DNA from: Nitrospinaceae bacterium
GTDB lineage: Bacteria > Nitrospinota > Nitrospinia > Nitrospinales > VA-1
Assembly (NCBI GenBank): GCA_029261675.1
Contig: JAJDBA010000142.1
Location: forward strand, 1 to 35,595
Length of the DNA stretch: 35,595 nucleotides
Direction: 5' to 3'
The notes beneath the pieces are model-generated. The model was not told where the DNA came from and ran no database searches. It saw nothing but the letters and a program-made list of their open reading frames with translations. Below, piece after piece: positions 1-12,463 of this stretch; position 1 is the stretch's first letter; each line of letters opens with the position of its first letter. The position numbers and the translations under genes were made by a program.

Positions 1-19
1 TCTAAAAACGGACGGGGAA

Positions 20-137
20 CTAAAGGCAGAGTTGCTGGGTATCTCACAGCACACACGGGATTTCGCTACCGCTGCTTCCTTCCGGACCTGACGGATTTCA
101 CAAAGCCATGTTGCGTGAGGCCCAACAAAACTGCCCA
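20..137 (-). ncRNA. ffs: Bacterial small SRP RNA (4.5S RNA)
   Basis: Reverse complement contains the conserved SRP core GTCAGGTCCGGAAGGAAGCAGCGGTA, flanked by pairing arms (GGGCAG...CTGCC; GTTG...CAAC). Ends are approximate. Confidence 0.92.
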
Positions 138-328
138 AAATTTTTTCCCTCTAACGAGGGGAGGTAATTTCAATAACAATTAACAAACGCCAGCTTGGCT
201 AAAAAAACATATTGCCTCTGCGACGAACAACCCTATTACAAGGGGAGAAATTTTAATCGACTATATTAAAAAGCGCAACACCCATAGCTTACTTGACGGG
301 TGCTAACCTTTGCCTCCACGGTTCGTAG

Positions 329-418
<90 letters not shown>

Positions 419-573
419 CTCAAGTACTCTAAATTTTAATGAAAAAAGGTCGAGACAACGTCGTTATTATCGGACTCACGACGTTTTACCCGACCCAAAA
501 TCGTACTGGCATTTTAGATTTATCCGGCAAAATATTCAATCTTTATATGCTCAAGCATTCCCGCAAAATTTTC

Positions 574-936
574 TCATGTCATCATATCTTTGGGGGTCAA
601 TATCCCCAGAACATTGCTCCCTTCAGTCACAGCAATATGCTTTATTCTCTTCCTTTGCATCATCTCATTGGCATCACTTCGGGTCAGGTAATGGTTTATC
701 GTGATAAGGGGTTTGGACATTACAGAATCGACTTTAGTGGTTTTCGGGTCTAATCCCTTAGCCATAACCCTTTTTACTAAATCCGATGTAGTGATGATTC
801 CAACTGATTCTTCATTTTGCTTAACCAGCAGGCAACTCACTTTTTTTTCTTCCATCTCTTTCGCTGCCTCTTCAACGCTCGCATCAGCATTAACACTCAA
901 GACAGGTGTGGACATGAAATCCTTAATTATCTCCAT
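574..936 (-). CDS. Two-CBS-domain protein
   Basis: 120 aa with two CBS-like repeats (MSTPVLSVNADASVEEAAKEM...GIITTSDLVKRV; VMSKPLITINHYLTRSDANEMM...GILTPKDMM). Confidence 0.88.
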   Translation of the reverse strand: MEIIKDFMSTPVLSVNADASVEEAAKEMEEKKVSCLLVKQNEESVGIITTSDLVKRVMAKGLDPKTTKVDSVMSKPLITINHYLTRSDANEMMQRKRIKHIAVTEGSNVLGILTPKDMMT

Positions 937-1130
937 AGTTCTTTTTCCCTTTTAAATTTTCCTGTACTTAGAAGATAACAGTTTCGATAAAATTATTCAA
1001 AAAAGAGTCGGTTTTTTGATTTTGAGAAAACCCGATGGTAAAGGTTATGTAGACCTGTGAATGCAGTAACCTCAATGAATTAAGATAAATAGCTTATAGA
1101 TGAGAGATGGTAGAATAGGAAAAAAAAGAG

Positions 1131-1204
1131 TGCGCCCAGCAGGACTCGAACCTGCGACCTACGGTTCCGCAAACCGTCGCTCTATCCAGCTGAGCCATGG
1201 GCGC
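1131..1204 (-). tRNA. tRNA-Arg(GCG)
   Basis: Reverse complement GCGCCCATGGCTCAGCTGGATAGAGCGACGGTTTGCGGAACCGTAGGTCGCAGGTTCGAGTCCTGCTGGGCGCA folds as a full cloverleaf. Anticodon loop TTGCGGA; CCA not encoded. Confidence 0.93.
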
Positions 1205-1229
1205 CTAATTTTTTTAATTATGTATTATA

Positions 1230-1847
1230 TCAGGAAACATCGGCAGGGATATAATCCATTAACTGCAATGCAAATTCATCGTGCTCAAATGCGTACATTG
1301 TCGGGTATTTAGCAAAAGCCCAACCTTCAAATAATGTTTTTCCATTTTCCTCAACTACCAATCGAACCGCAGGGTTCGTCAATTCATTTCCCTTCGAAGA
1401 ATAGCTTTTTTGCGTCATAACAAAGTTTGGCATGAAAGGCCCTACCGTAACTTTAATTGCAGACCCATCCAGCTCAAAACTATCTCCCAAAGAAACCGTT
1501 TTCATCGAGTTTCTTGACTCATCGATTTTATTACGGACCATGATTTTGACTGCTTTCCACTGGCCTTCCACCTCTTGAGGAACTACTATCCCTCGATTAA
1601 TTTTAACACCTTCTTTTACCCCAGGATGAGTCTCGTCTGGGGCTGCCTGCTTTTCGGAATAAGCAGGTTTGGATCCCGATCCTTCATATTTAGGCACATC
1701 AACATCACTGATTTTTTTAGCCTGGGGTAGTGGTGTATCACTATCGCTACTCCCACCACAACCAATGAGCAATGTAACTGCAACCACTAAAGCTAATCCT
1801 GTTTTTCGAATTTTTATAAACTTCAAAATAACCTTCCTTTGCAGCAA
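1230..1847 (-). CDS. Lipoprotein with DUF2155-like C-terminal domain
   Basis: Lipobox-like VTLLIGCGGSS near the N-terminus. C-terminal GKTLFEGWAFAKYPTMYAFEHDEFALQLMD resembles DUF2155. Confidence 0.7.
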   Translation of the reverse strand: MLQRKVILKFIKIRKTGLALVVAVTLLIGCGGSSDSDTPLPQAKKISDVDVPKYEGSGSKPAYSEKQAAPDETHPGVKEGVKINRGIVVPQEVEGQWKAVKIMVRNKIDESRNSMKTVSLGDSFELDGSAIKVTVGPFMPNFVMTQKSYSSKGNELTNPAVRLVVEENGKTLFEGWAFAKYPTMYAFEHDEFALQLMDYIPADVS

Positions 1848-1851
1848 ATAG

Positions 1852-1942
<91 letters not shown>

Positions 1943-2007
1943 ACAATAATTATTCAGTGTCTATTTTCAAAACTTGTTAAATAATCAACAACCCTTACAG
2001 CAAGTAA

Positions 2008-2093
2008 TGGCGGAGGGAGTAGGATTCGAACCCACGGAACTTTCGTTCAACGGTTTTCAAGACCGCCGCCTTAAACCACTCGGCCATCCCTCC
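2008..2093 (-). tRNA. tRNA-Ser(TGA)
   Basis: Reverse complement GGAGGGATGGCCGAGTGGTTTAAGGCGGCGGTCTTGAAAACCG...GGGTTCGAATCCTACTCCCTCCGCCA. Anticodon TGA. Confidence 0.94.
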
Positions 2094-2193
2094 TGAATAT
2101 TTTTGGACTGCGCTTATATTTATCTACTTGTAGAAAAAAGTCAAGCGCGCTATTTTCAGGGTTTAAGCTTTATAAATCAAGTAGAACTCGATA

Positions 2194-3471
2194 TCAAGTG
2201 GATAAAACCTCGCGCCCCTGTAAATAAGGTCGTATGGCTTCTGGGACGGTAACGGTTCCATCAGCATTTTGATAGTTTTCCAATATCGCCACAAACAACC
2301 TACCTGCCGCTAGACCTGATCCATTCAACGTATGAACAAACTCCGGTTTTCCTCCCGTTTTCTTTTTACATCGTATTTTTGCGCGACGTGCCTGGTAATC
2401 TATAAAATTAGAACAAGACGATATTTCTCGATAAGTATTCTGACTGGGCAACCATACTTCCAAGTCATAAGTTTTCGCTGCTGAAAACCCTAAGTCCCCC
2501 ACACATAACTCCATAACACGATAATGCAAATTCAATTTCTTTAAAATTAATTCCGCATTTTGCACCAGTTTCTCCAGTTCCGTGTTTGAATCTTCGGGTT
2601 TGGAAAATTTTACCAGTTCCACTTTGTCAAACTGATGTTGCCGAATCAATCCCTGAGTATCTTTCCCATAAGAACCTGCTTCCCGTCTAAAACAAGGGGT
2701 GTAAGCCGCATAACAAACAGGAAGAGATTCTTCTTCAAGAATCTCATCTCTATGAAAATTTGTAACAGGAACCTCCGCTGTAGGGATAAGAAAAAGCGGA
2801 TCGTTTTTCATAGCAAAGAGTTCTTCTCCAAACTTAGGCAATTGGCCTGTGCCCAATAAGCTTTCCTCGTTGACCAGAAAAGGCGGATAGAGCTCTTCAT
2901 ATCCATTTTCCTGAGTCTGTACATCAACCATGAAGTTAATCAAACCCCTTAGCAATGCAGCGCCCGCACCTCGGTAAACAGCAAATCTCGCCCCAGAAAT
3001 TTTGGCGGCTCGCTTTAAATCTATTAGTCCAAGCTTTTCACCTAGTTCAACATGGTTAAGAGATTCACCTGTAAAATCAGGCTTGGTTCCCCATTCTCGG
3101 ATAAACCTATTGCTGGATTCATCAACACCATCAGGAATATTTTCATCTGGTAAATTAGGAATGCCCAGCAATTTCTCATGGATGATGGTTTCTAATCCTT
3201 CGACTTTTTCATCTAATTCTTTTATGAAAACATTCAGGTTTTTTACTTCATCCATTTGTTTGGATGCATCTTGTCCTTGCTGTTTAAGCTTTCCAACTTC
3301 TGCAGAAAGTTTCTTTTTTTTATTTTTAAGCTGTTCAGATTCCTGAAGACCTTCTCGCCTTTCTTCCTCTTGCCGTAACAAGTCGTCTAAATCAGGAAAT
3401 TTTCCATTGCGACGTTCGAGACCCGTTTTTACAACCTGAATATTTTCGCGGATAAATTTTATATCTAACAT
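2194..3471 (-). CDS. serS: Seryl-tRNA synthetase
   Basis: 425 aa. N-terminal coiled-coil arm, class II motifs ([75 protein letters not shown]). Confidence 0.98.
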   Translation of the reverse strand: MLDIKFIRENIQVVKTGLERRNGKFPDLDDLLRQEEERREGLQESEQLKNKKKKLSAEVGKLKQQGQDASKQMDEVKNLNVFIKELDEKVEGLETIIHEKLLGIPNLPDENIPDGVDESSNRFIREWGTKPDFTGESLNHVELGEKLGLIDLKRAAKISGARFAVYRGAGAALLRGLINFMVDVQTQENGYEELYPPFLVNEESLLGTGQLPKFGEELFAMKNDPLFLIPTAEVPVTNFHRDEILEEESLPVCYAAYTPCFRREAGSYGKDTQGLIRQHQFDKVELVKFSKPEDSNTELEKLVQNAELILKKLNLHYRVMELCVGDLGFSAAKTYDLEVWLPSQNTYREISSCSNFIDYQARRAKIRCKKKTGGKPEFVHTLNGSGLAAGRLFVAILENYQNADGTVTVPEAIRPYLQGREVLST

Positions 3472-4271
3472 TATCTTTTCTTTTCAATCCTTTTTTCTAT
3501 TCCCACTAATTTCATTTTCAATATTGAAGGAAACGAGTATTGCCCTTCTAAAGCCTTGAAACGGTTATAGGCATCTTGAAGATGACCTTCTTCTTCCAAA
3601 CAAGATGCAACCACAAAGTCCATTTCTGATTTAAATCGACTATTAGAATATTCCAGGTTGAAATGCCGGTATTGCTCTCTCGCTTCCGGGCAACGGTTAA
3701 GAGCGTAAAGAATTTCTATGATCTTAAATTTTGTTTCCTCAGCCCAAGGACTTTTCGGGTAATTTTCAAGAAGGATCTGTAGTTCCACCAAGGCTTGTTC
3801 ATAATTTTGTTTTTTATAATAAATGGAAGCAATTCTATATTGGTGGTCACCATCCGATTGTTCTTTTTTGTAAAAATTAATCAGGTTCTGATATTCAATG
3901 ATAGCTTGATCGTAATCCTTTAAACCAAATTCGGCTATTTCTGCGATATATTTCTGCGCGTCATAACTAAACGGCCCCTGCCGGTTCATTTGCCGAACTT
4001 CCTGAAAATAATTGAGCGCTCGGGTACTGTTATCCAAACTGAAATGATGGATTTCACCCATTCTGAAAAGAGCTTCTTCGGCTTTTGGTCCCGAAGGGTG
4101 TTCTTTTAACACTTCGTTTAATAGTTCGAGCGCGCTGTGGTTGTGCCCCTGGATCCATTCTTCATTAGCTTTATCAATTAACGGGTCATTTTTTTCACCA
4201 CAGGAAACCAGAAAAAACAAGGCAGAAAATAAAATAGATAGTATTAGGGCGGGAAAAACTTTTTTATACAT
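3471..4271 (-). CDS. TPR-repeat lipoprotein (BamD/YbgF-like architecture)
   Basis: Signal peptide/lipobox ([10 protein letters not shown]) followed by TPR-like repeats. Confidence 0.75.
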   Translation of the reverse strand: MYKKVFPALILSILFSALFFLVSCGEKNDPLIDKANEEWIQGHNHSALELLNEVLKEHPSGPKAEEALFRMGEIHHFSLDNSTRALNYFQEVRQMNRQGPFSYDAQKYIAEIAEFGLKDYDQAIIEYQNLINFYKKEQSDGDHQYRIASIYYKKQNYEQALVELQILLENYPKSPWAEETKFKIIEILYALNRCPEAREQYRHFNLEYSNSRFKSEMDFVVASCLEEEGHLQDAYNRFKALEGQYSFPSILKMKLVGIEKRIEKKR

Positions 4272-4299
4272 ATTTTAAAAAACGAAACCTCAGTTTGTT

Positions 4300-6732
4300 T
4301 TATTCAACCAGTTTTTCGACGCTCACAACCTGATTCGAGTCGCCAGTTCCAACCAGTCTAACTCCCTGGGTATTGCGACCAATAACAGAAATCTCATTGA
4401 CCTTCATTCGAACAATATTTCCATCAGAGGTGATAACTAAAAGCTCATCGCTTTCGGTTACTTGTTGGATGCCCACAACTGTACCAATTTTTTCATTACA
4501 TCGAATAGTCATAACTCCCAGCCCGCCTCGCCCCTGAACAGGGTACTCTTCCAACCGAGTTCTTTTTCCGTAACCATTGGAGGTTACAGTAAGAAGCATA
4601 TTACCGGGGTGCACAATTTCAGCTCCAACCACGAGATCATCTGCCTTCAAACGAATTCCCCTCACCCCTCTTCCCGTTCGACCAATGGGGCGAGCTTCCT
4701 TTTCAGAAAAGCGAATTGAAAACCCTTTTGCAGTTGCCAGCAAAATATCGCTTTCTCCATCACATAATTCAGCACCAATCAGTCGATCTCCATCATCAAT
4801 GGTCAAGCCGATAACCCCTCCCTGCCTGGGTTTGCTGTATGCCATTAATGAGGTTTTCTTTACAATTCCACGTTCCGTGGCAACCATTACAAACTTATCC
4901 TCTTCAAACTCCCGAACAGATAAAATACTGGCAATCGATTCACCTGGCTGCAAGTTCAATAAGTTGGCAATGGACTTTCCTTTCGCAATCCGACTTGCAT
5001 CTGGAATGGAAAAAACCCGTAACCAATGAACCTTACCTAAACTGGTAAACACGAGAAGATGGCTGAGTGTAGAAGATATAAAAAGTTTTTCAACAACATC
5101 TTCTTCTTTAAGATCCATTCCACGAATCCCTTTACCACCACGTCTTTGAGCCCTATAGTTATCAACAGAATGACGCTTGATATAGCCACTACGGGTATAA
5201 ACCACCACGGTATCTTCATCGGCGATCAGGTCTTCCATAAGAAGATCCCCTTCATCCGTTTCTGCTATCTCTGTTCGCCGTCCCTCGTTATACTTGGTCT
5301 TTATTTCAACCAACTCATCCCGAATGATTTTTAATTTAACCCCTTCATTAGCCAAGATATAAAGGTATTCTTCTATCTTTTTGCGGATGTCCTCTAATTC
5401 ATCAACAATTTTCTGCCGTTCTAAACCCGTCAAGCGTTGCAATCTCATTTCAAGTATTGCTTTTGCCTGAATTTCTGACAGGGCAAATGTAGACATGAGG
5501 CCTTCTCGCGCAGATACAGGGTCCTCCGCATTACGGATGAGCTTCACCACTTCATCTAGATTATCCAGAGCGATTTTTAAACCCTCCAGAATATGTTCCT
5601 TTTCTCTGGCTTTTTTAAGATCATATTCCGTTCGAAGAGTTACAACTTCTTTTCGGAACAAAACGAAGTAGCGCAAAAACTCTTTCAGATTTAAAACTCT
5701 AGGTTGCTGGTTAACCAAAGCAAGGAGAATTACCCCAAAGGTATCCTGAAGCTGAGTATTTTTATAAAGGGTATTCAACACAACCTGCCCCATCACACCC
5801 TTCTTTAACTCAACAACAACCCGAACCCCATCACGGTCTGACTCATCTCTTAAATCTGAAATTCCTTCCAGTTTTTTGTCTCTCACTAGCTCGGCTATTT
5901 TTTCAACCAAACGAGCCTTGTTAACTTGGAAAGGCAATTCGTTAATTATGATCCTTTCCCGATCTCCCTTTTCCATTGTTTCAATTTCTGCACGGCCTCT
6001 TACGCGGATTATTCCACGCCCCGTTTTGTAGGCAGAAACGATCCCATTTCTCCCCTGAATGATTCCGTGAGTGGGGAAGTCTGGACCTTTCACAATTTGT
6101 AAAAGATCATCAATCGAACATTCCGGCTCCTCAATAACGTGAATGGCCGCATCCACAACTTCTACCAAATTATGTGGCGGAATATTAGTAGCCATGCCAA
6201 CAGCAATTCCTGAAGATCCATTTACTAAAAGATTAGGAAAGCTAGCTGGAAGAACAGAGGGTTCTTTCGTTGACTCATCGTAGTTAGGAATGAACTGAAC
6301 GGTTTCTTTTTCGAGGTCACGCAACAACTCGCCGGTAATCTCCTGCATACGGATTTCGGTATAACGCATCGCAGCGGCGGAGTCTCCATCAATGGAACCG
6401 AAGTTACCCTGACCATCAATCAGAGGATTTCTTAGAGAAAACTCCTGAGCTAGGCGAACAATAGTGTCATAAACAGCCTGATCACCATGGGGATGATATT
6501 TACCAATAACATCACCAACGATTCTCGCTGATTTTTTGTATGGCTTATTAAAAACGTTTCCCGTTTCATGCATGGCAAACAAAACACGGCGATGTACCGG
6601 TTTTAAACCATCTCTGATATCCGGTAGAGCACGACCAACGATTACGCTCATCGCGTAATCAAGGTATGCACTTTTCATTTCATCATCAATGTTTATCGGG
6701 TCGATCGTTTCCGGCATCAATTTGCCTTTCAA
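4300..6732 (-). CDS. gyrA: DNA gyrase subunit A
   Basis: 810 aa. [44 protein letters not shown], and GyrA C-terminal repeats including QRRGGKG(I). Confidence 0.98.
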   Translation of the reverse strand: MKGKLMPETIDPINIDDEMKSAYLDYAMSVIVGRALPDIRDGLKPVHRRVLFAMHETGNVFNKPYKKSARIVGDVIGKYHPHGDQAVYDTIVRLAQEFSLRNPLIDGQGNFGSIDGDSAAAMRYTEIRMQEITGELLRDLEKETVQFIPNYDESTKEPSVLPASFPNLLVNGSSGIAVGMATNIPPHNLVEVVDAAIHVIEEPECSIDDLLQIVKGPDFPTHGIIQGRNGIVSAYKTGRGIIRVRGRAEIETMEKGDRERIIINELPFQVNKARLVEKIAELVRDKKLEGISDLRDESDRDGVRVVVELKKGVMGQVVLNTLYKNTQLQDTFGVILLALVNQQPRVLNLKEFLRYFVLFRKEVVTLRTEYDLKKAREKEHILEGLKIALDNLDEVVKLIRNAEDPVSAREGLMSTFALSEIQAKAILEMRLQRLTGLERQKIVDELEDIRKKIEEYLYILANEGVKLKIIRDELVEIKTKYNEGRRTEIAETDEGDLLMEDLIADEDTVVVYTRSGYIKRHSVDNYRAQRRGGKGIRGMDLKEEDVVEKLFISSTLSHLLVFTSLGKVHWLRVFSIPDASRIAKGKSIANLLNLQPGESIASILSVREFEEDKFVMVATERGIVKKTSLMAYSKPRQGGVIGLTIDDGDRLIGAELCDGESDILLATAKGFSIRFSEKEARPIGRTGRGVRGIRLKADDLVVGAEIVHPGNMLLTVTSNGYGKRTRLEEYPVQGRGGLGVMTIRCNEKIGTVVGIQQVTESDELLVITSDGNIVRMKVNEISVIGRNTQGVRLVGTGDSNQVVSVEKLVE

Positions 6733-6757
6733 AGAAAAAAATTTTAAAAACTAATTA

Positions 6758-9376
<2,619 letters not shown>

Positions 9377-9409
9377 TTAACTAATAAAAAAAAGAACCCT
9401 GTTACTAAC

Positions 9410-9445
9410 TAGTAGTAGTAGTAGGGCCTGAAAGTATGTGGAAAA
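9410..9445 (-). promoter_or_regulatory. Putative oriC core: DnaA box, GC cluster, DnaA-trio
   Basis: Minus strand 5'-TTTTCCACA (9445-9437), then TACTTTCAGGCC, then (CTA)5 (9424-9410), in the dnaA-gyrB intergenic region. Further DnaA-box-like sites at 9523-9531 (TTTTCCCCA, minus) and 9579-9587 (TTTTTCACA, plus). Confidence 0.65.
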
Positions 9446-9591
9446 ACAGTCTAAGTTCCCAATTTAAAAGGTAGATTTTATAGAAGAAGTTGTTATTAAT
9501 AATGCTGCATTTTTAGTAAAGGTGGGGAAAACTTTTACTGCTTGGATTATACCTTATTTTAACTGTTTTTATAACCTGTTTTTCACATGTT

Positions 9592-10962
9592 TTATACAGT
9601 TTTTCCCTCTTCTATAAGGCTTAAAATTTCACGGATGGATGCCTGTAAATCATTGTTTTCTTTGATACTTTTTGATATCTTTTTGTGAGAGAAAATAACC
9701 GTTGTGTGATCCTTTCCTCCAAACTGTCTTCCTATTTCAGGAAGTGATGATTTAGTGTGTTCTCGGCATAAATACATGGCTATTTGACGAGTTGTAGAAA
9801 TCTCTCGGGTACGCCTTTTTGACTTCACATCTGATACCTTTATATCGTAATAAGAGGCCACCGTTTTGAGTATATTTTGAATGGTAAAGTTCCTTGTTTT
9901 ATCAAATGTGAAATCTTTTAGAACTTCCTTAGTGAGTTCAAGGTTGAGCTCTCTATGTGTAAAAGAGGAATAAGCAATAATTCTTAATAGAAACCCTTCA
10001 AGCTCACGAATATTTGATTTGATATTGCTGGCAATGAATATTGCTACATCTTGTGGGATCGTTTTTTTGTGGAACTCGGCTTTTTTATATAAGATCGCAA
10101 CCTTGGTCTCAAGGTCGGGAGTATTAATATCAGCAATTAGCCCTGACTCAAATCTGGACCTCAAACGTTCTTCCATATTGTGAATATCTTTTGGATATCT
10201 ATCGCTTGAGATAACAACCTGTTTATGTGATTCGTAAAGGGTATTAAAAGTATAGAAAAACTCTTCCTGCGTCCTTTCCTTTCCAGCGATAAACTGGATA
10301 TCATCAATTAATAAAACATCAAGAGGCCTATATCGTTTTCTGAAATAGGGCATTTTATCTTTTTTAATTGATTCAATAAGGTCGACGGTAAAGCTCTCCG
10401 CTGAAATATAACGAACTCTCGAACCTGGATTGTTTTGGCAAATATTATTACCAATGGCGTGTAAAAGATGAGTTTTACCAAGTCCCACCGCCCCATAAAT
10501 AAATAAAGGGTTGTAAGCTAAAGCCGGATTATTTGCTACAGCTAAGGCAGCGGCGTGTGCAAACTGGTTGCTGGAACCAACGATAAAATTGGCGAAATTA
10601 TATTTGGGGTTTAATGTTTTAGTGCAAGGCTCAGGTTCTAAATCTCGCCCAATAGGTTGTGGTTCTTCAACAATAACAGAGCTTTTATTTTGTTGCCCCA
10701 TTTGGGCGCTTTTTTCAGAATCTATGCAGAAATCCACAAGAATGGGTTCATCCGATACGGTTTTCAGTGTGTTTTCAATCAATTCCCGATAGTTTTCGAT
10801 TAAGCATTTTCTATAAAACTGGTTGGGAACCGCAATTGTTATCAGGCCATTATCTAAGTTGCGTGGATAGGTCGGCGAAAACCAGGTTGCATAGCTATCA
10901 GGAAGAATGCTTTCCTCAATTTTTTCCAAACACCTTTTCCAAATAGCTTCTTTGGCTTCCAT
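9592..10962 (-). CDS. dnaA: Chromosomal replication initiator protein DnaA
   Basis: 456 aa. NPLFIYGAVGLGKTHLLHAIGN (Walker A), DVLLIDDIQFIAGKERTQEEFFYTFN, C-terminal DNA-binding signature GRQFGGKDHTTVIFSHKKI. Confidence 0.98.
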   Translation of the reverse strand: MEAKEAIWKRCLEKIEESILPDSYATWFSPTYPRNLDNGLITIAVPNQFYRKCLIENYRELIENTLKTVSDEPILVDFCIDSEKSAQMGQQNKSSVIVEEPQPIGRDLEPEPCTKTLNPKYNFANFIVGSSNQFAHAAALAVANNPALAYNPLFIYGAVGLGKTHLLHAIGNNICQNNPGSRVRYISAESFTVDLIESIKKDKMPYFRKRYRPLDVLLIDDIQFIAGKERTQEEFFYTFNTLYESHKQVVISSDRYPKDIHNMEERLRSRFESGLIADINTPDLETKVAILYKKAEFHKKTIPQDVAIFIASNIKSNIRELEGFLLRIIAYSSFTHRELNLELTKEVLKDFTFDKTRNFTIQNILKTVASYYDIKVSDVKSKRRTREISTTRQIAMYLCREHTKSSLPEIGRQFGGKDHTTVIFSHKKISKSIKENNDLQASIREILSLIEEGKTV

Positions 10963-11373
10963 AAATAATCGGAGTAAATAAAACGTTAATGGGGGGGATA
11001 TGAAGGATCAATATATAAAATGGGAGTCATAAAAGCAACATCAAAAACTCGAGACTAAAAACAAATCACTCAACCTGTGTATTAACAAAAGTTTTTGGAT
11101 GAAAATTTTTTAAAATTTTCCATCGGTTGACCTTCAAATAACTTTTCCCTCAACACTTCCCTTTTCACTAAAAAAAACCTTATTTTTCCAAGGGTTTAGA
11201 AAATTAGTACGTTCCCCTTAATTACATATAGTAAGGGGATGCTTAAACATTCTTTTTTCATAAAGAAAACTTCAACATTCAGAAGGGTTTCTTTAGCAAA
11301 TAAAAAAAGAAGCCCATTTTTACAACTTATCCCCCCAACCCTTTGCGTAAAGGTTTGAATCCTGCCTCCACAT

Positions 11374-11394
11374 GGGCCGGATATTTTCCGGCCC
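11374..11394 (+). terminator. Strong GC hairpin between dnaA and the phage-like cluster
   Basis: GGGCCGG-ATATTTT-CCGGCCC perfect 7-bp stem. The closest T-run downstream is at about 11411, so its function as a terminator is uncertain. Confidence 0.4.
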
Positions 11395-11429
11395 GCCCTT
11401 CTTAAAACCATTTTTTTCTAGGATATTTT

Positions 11430-11663
11430 ATGAGTTGGTTTATTGGTAAAAAAACGTACATCGTCTCGATCTTAATGCTTTTTGTGTCATCGATTAATTT
11501 AATCACCGGAGATATTTCTCTTAACGAGTTTATATCCAGCGATTCGATGTCGCTTTTGCTGGAGGCGATGGGACTTTCTGCATTAAGAGCGGGAGTAAAA
11601 CAAAATCAGAAGGAAATGATTCATGAAGTGGTTAAAAAAATTAACTTCCCTCATGCAGGATAG
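11430..11663 (+). CDS. Small membrane protein, possible holin-like phage protein
   Basis: 77 aa, one predicted TM segment (YIVSILMLFVSSINLITG) plus a second hydrophobic stretch. First gene of the phage-like cluster. Confidence 0.5.
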   Translation: MSWFIGKKTYIVSILMLFVSSINLITGDISLNEFISSDSMSLLLEAMGLSALRAGVKQNQKEMIHEVVKKINFPHAG

Positions 11664-11670
11664 GTTTTTT

Positions 11671-12024
11671 ATGACTTTGGAACTGTTTAGAACATTAACT
11701 CCCTGGGTAACTTCTTTTGCCATATTGATTCTTGGAATTGTTGGCTGGTTCGTTCGCTGGATGATTGGGGAAAATAATAGAAGGCTGAATGAGTTTAAGC
11801 AAAACCTGGAAGATATGGAAAATATCATTAGAGAACTGGAACGAACAAGACAAGAGGATCAAAAATATATTTTTGAACAATATGTCGATAAAAAAGCTTT
11901 TTATATTGCCGTTGGCAAAACAGAAGGGCTTATTACAAGAATCTTCAAGCAATTGAACGAACTGAATAAATCAGTCAATCAGATTGTGGGAGCTTTGAAT
12001 GCTGGAGAAAAAAAAATTGCCTGA
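11671..12024 (+). CDS. TM plus coiled-coil phage-associated protein (DUF2730-like architecture)
   Basis: Likely start at the internal Met (MTLELFRTLTPW). N-terminal TM, then a long charged helix. The ORF opens at 11623. Confidence 0.45.
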   Translation: MTLELFRTLTPWVTSFAILILGIVGWFVRWMIGENNRRLNEFKQNLEDMENIIRELERTRQEDQKYIFEQYVDKKAFYIAVGKTEGLITRIFKQLNELNKSVNQIVGALNAGEKKIA

Positions 12025-12463
12025 ACCTGTTTCAACAAGTCTGAACGAGCTCTCAAAACTAATCATAGAACTGGAAAAAAATAAAAAAATAGTACAGGAA
12101 CTGATCAAACAATCACCGGATGATTTGAAAAGTCATCGTGTTTATTGTGCTTATACCGGGAAAATCAGTGACGTTCTAAAACTAAAAATACAAATGGAAA
12201 AAATAGACCCTTCGCGTCTGCTATCTGAGGCTCTTCAGGCAATTGCAATTTATTTAGCTGAAAATGATGAAATTTCCGCAGCGCATTATATCGGTGACCA
12301 TGTTGAAGAAATTGAGGAAAAAGTAATACGGCAATGGTTGAAATATCAGGAAATCGAAAAAACAAATCAGGACGAACCACAGAAAAAAGAATTAAAGAAA
12401 GTCTCAAACCTTTTGGAAAAAGAAGCACCGAACAAAAAGAAAGGCATAAAGAAAAAGCACTGA
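11999..12463 (+). CDS. Hypothetical helical protein, positional candidate for terminase small subunit
   Basis: 154 aa, helical and charged, directly upstream of the terminase large subunit. Confidence 0.4.
   Translation: MLEKKKLPEPVSTSLNELSKLIIELEKNKKIVQELIKQSPDDLKSHRVYCAYTGKISDVLKLKIQMEKIDPSRLLSEALQAIAIYLAENDEISAAHYIGDHVEEIEEKVIRQWLKYQEIEKTNQDEPQKKELKKVSNLLEKEAPNKKKGIKKKH

Noticed and set aside
4462-6419. ORFs overlapping gyrA (4462-4719, 4577-5029, 4839-5048, 5037-5219, 5059-5334, 6225-6419)
   Set aside because: Antisense or out-of-frame shadows of a clear gyrA gene.
11196-11411. Minus-strand ORF 11196-11411
   Set aside because: Runs through the GC hairpin and the intergenic region; no coding signature.
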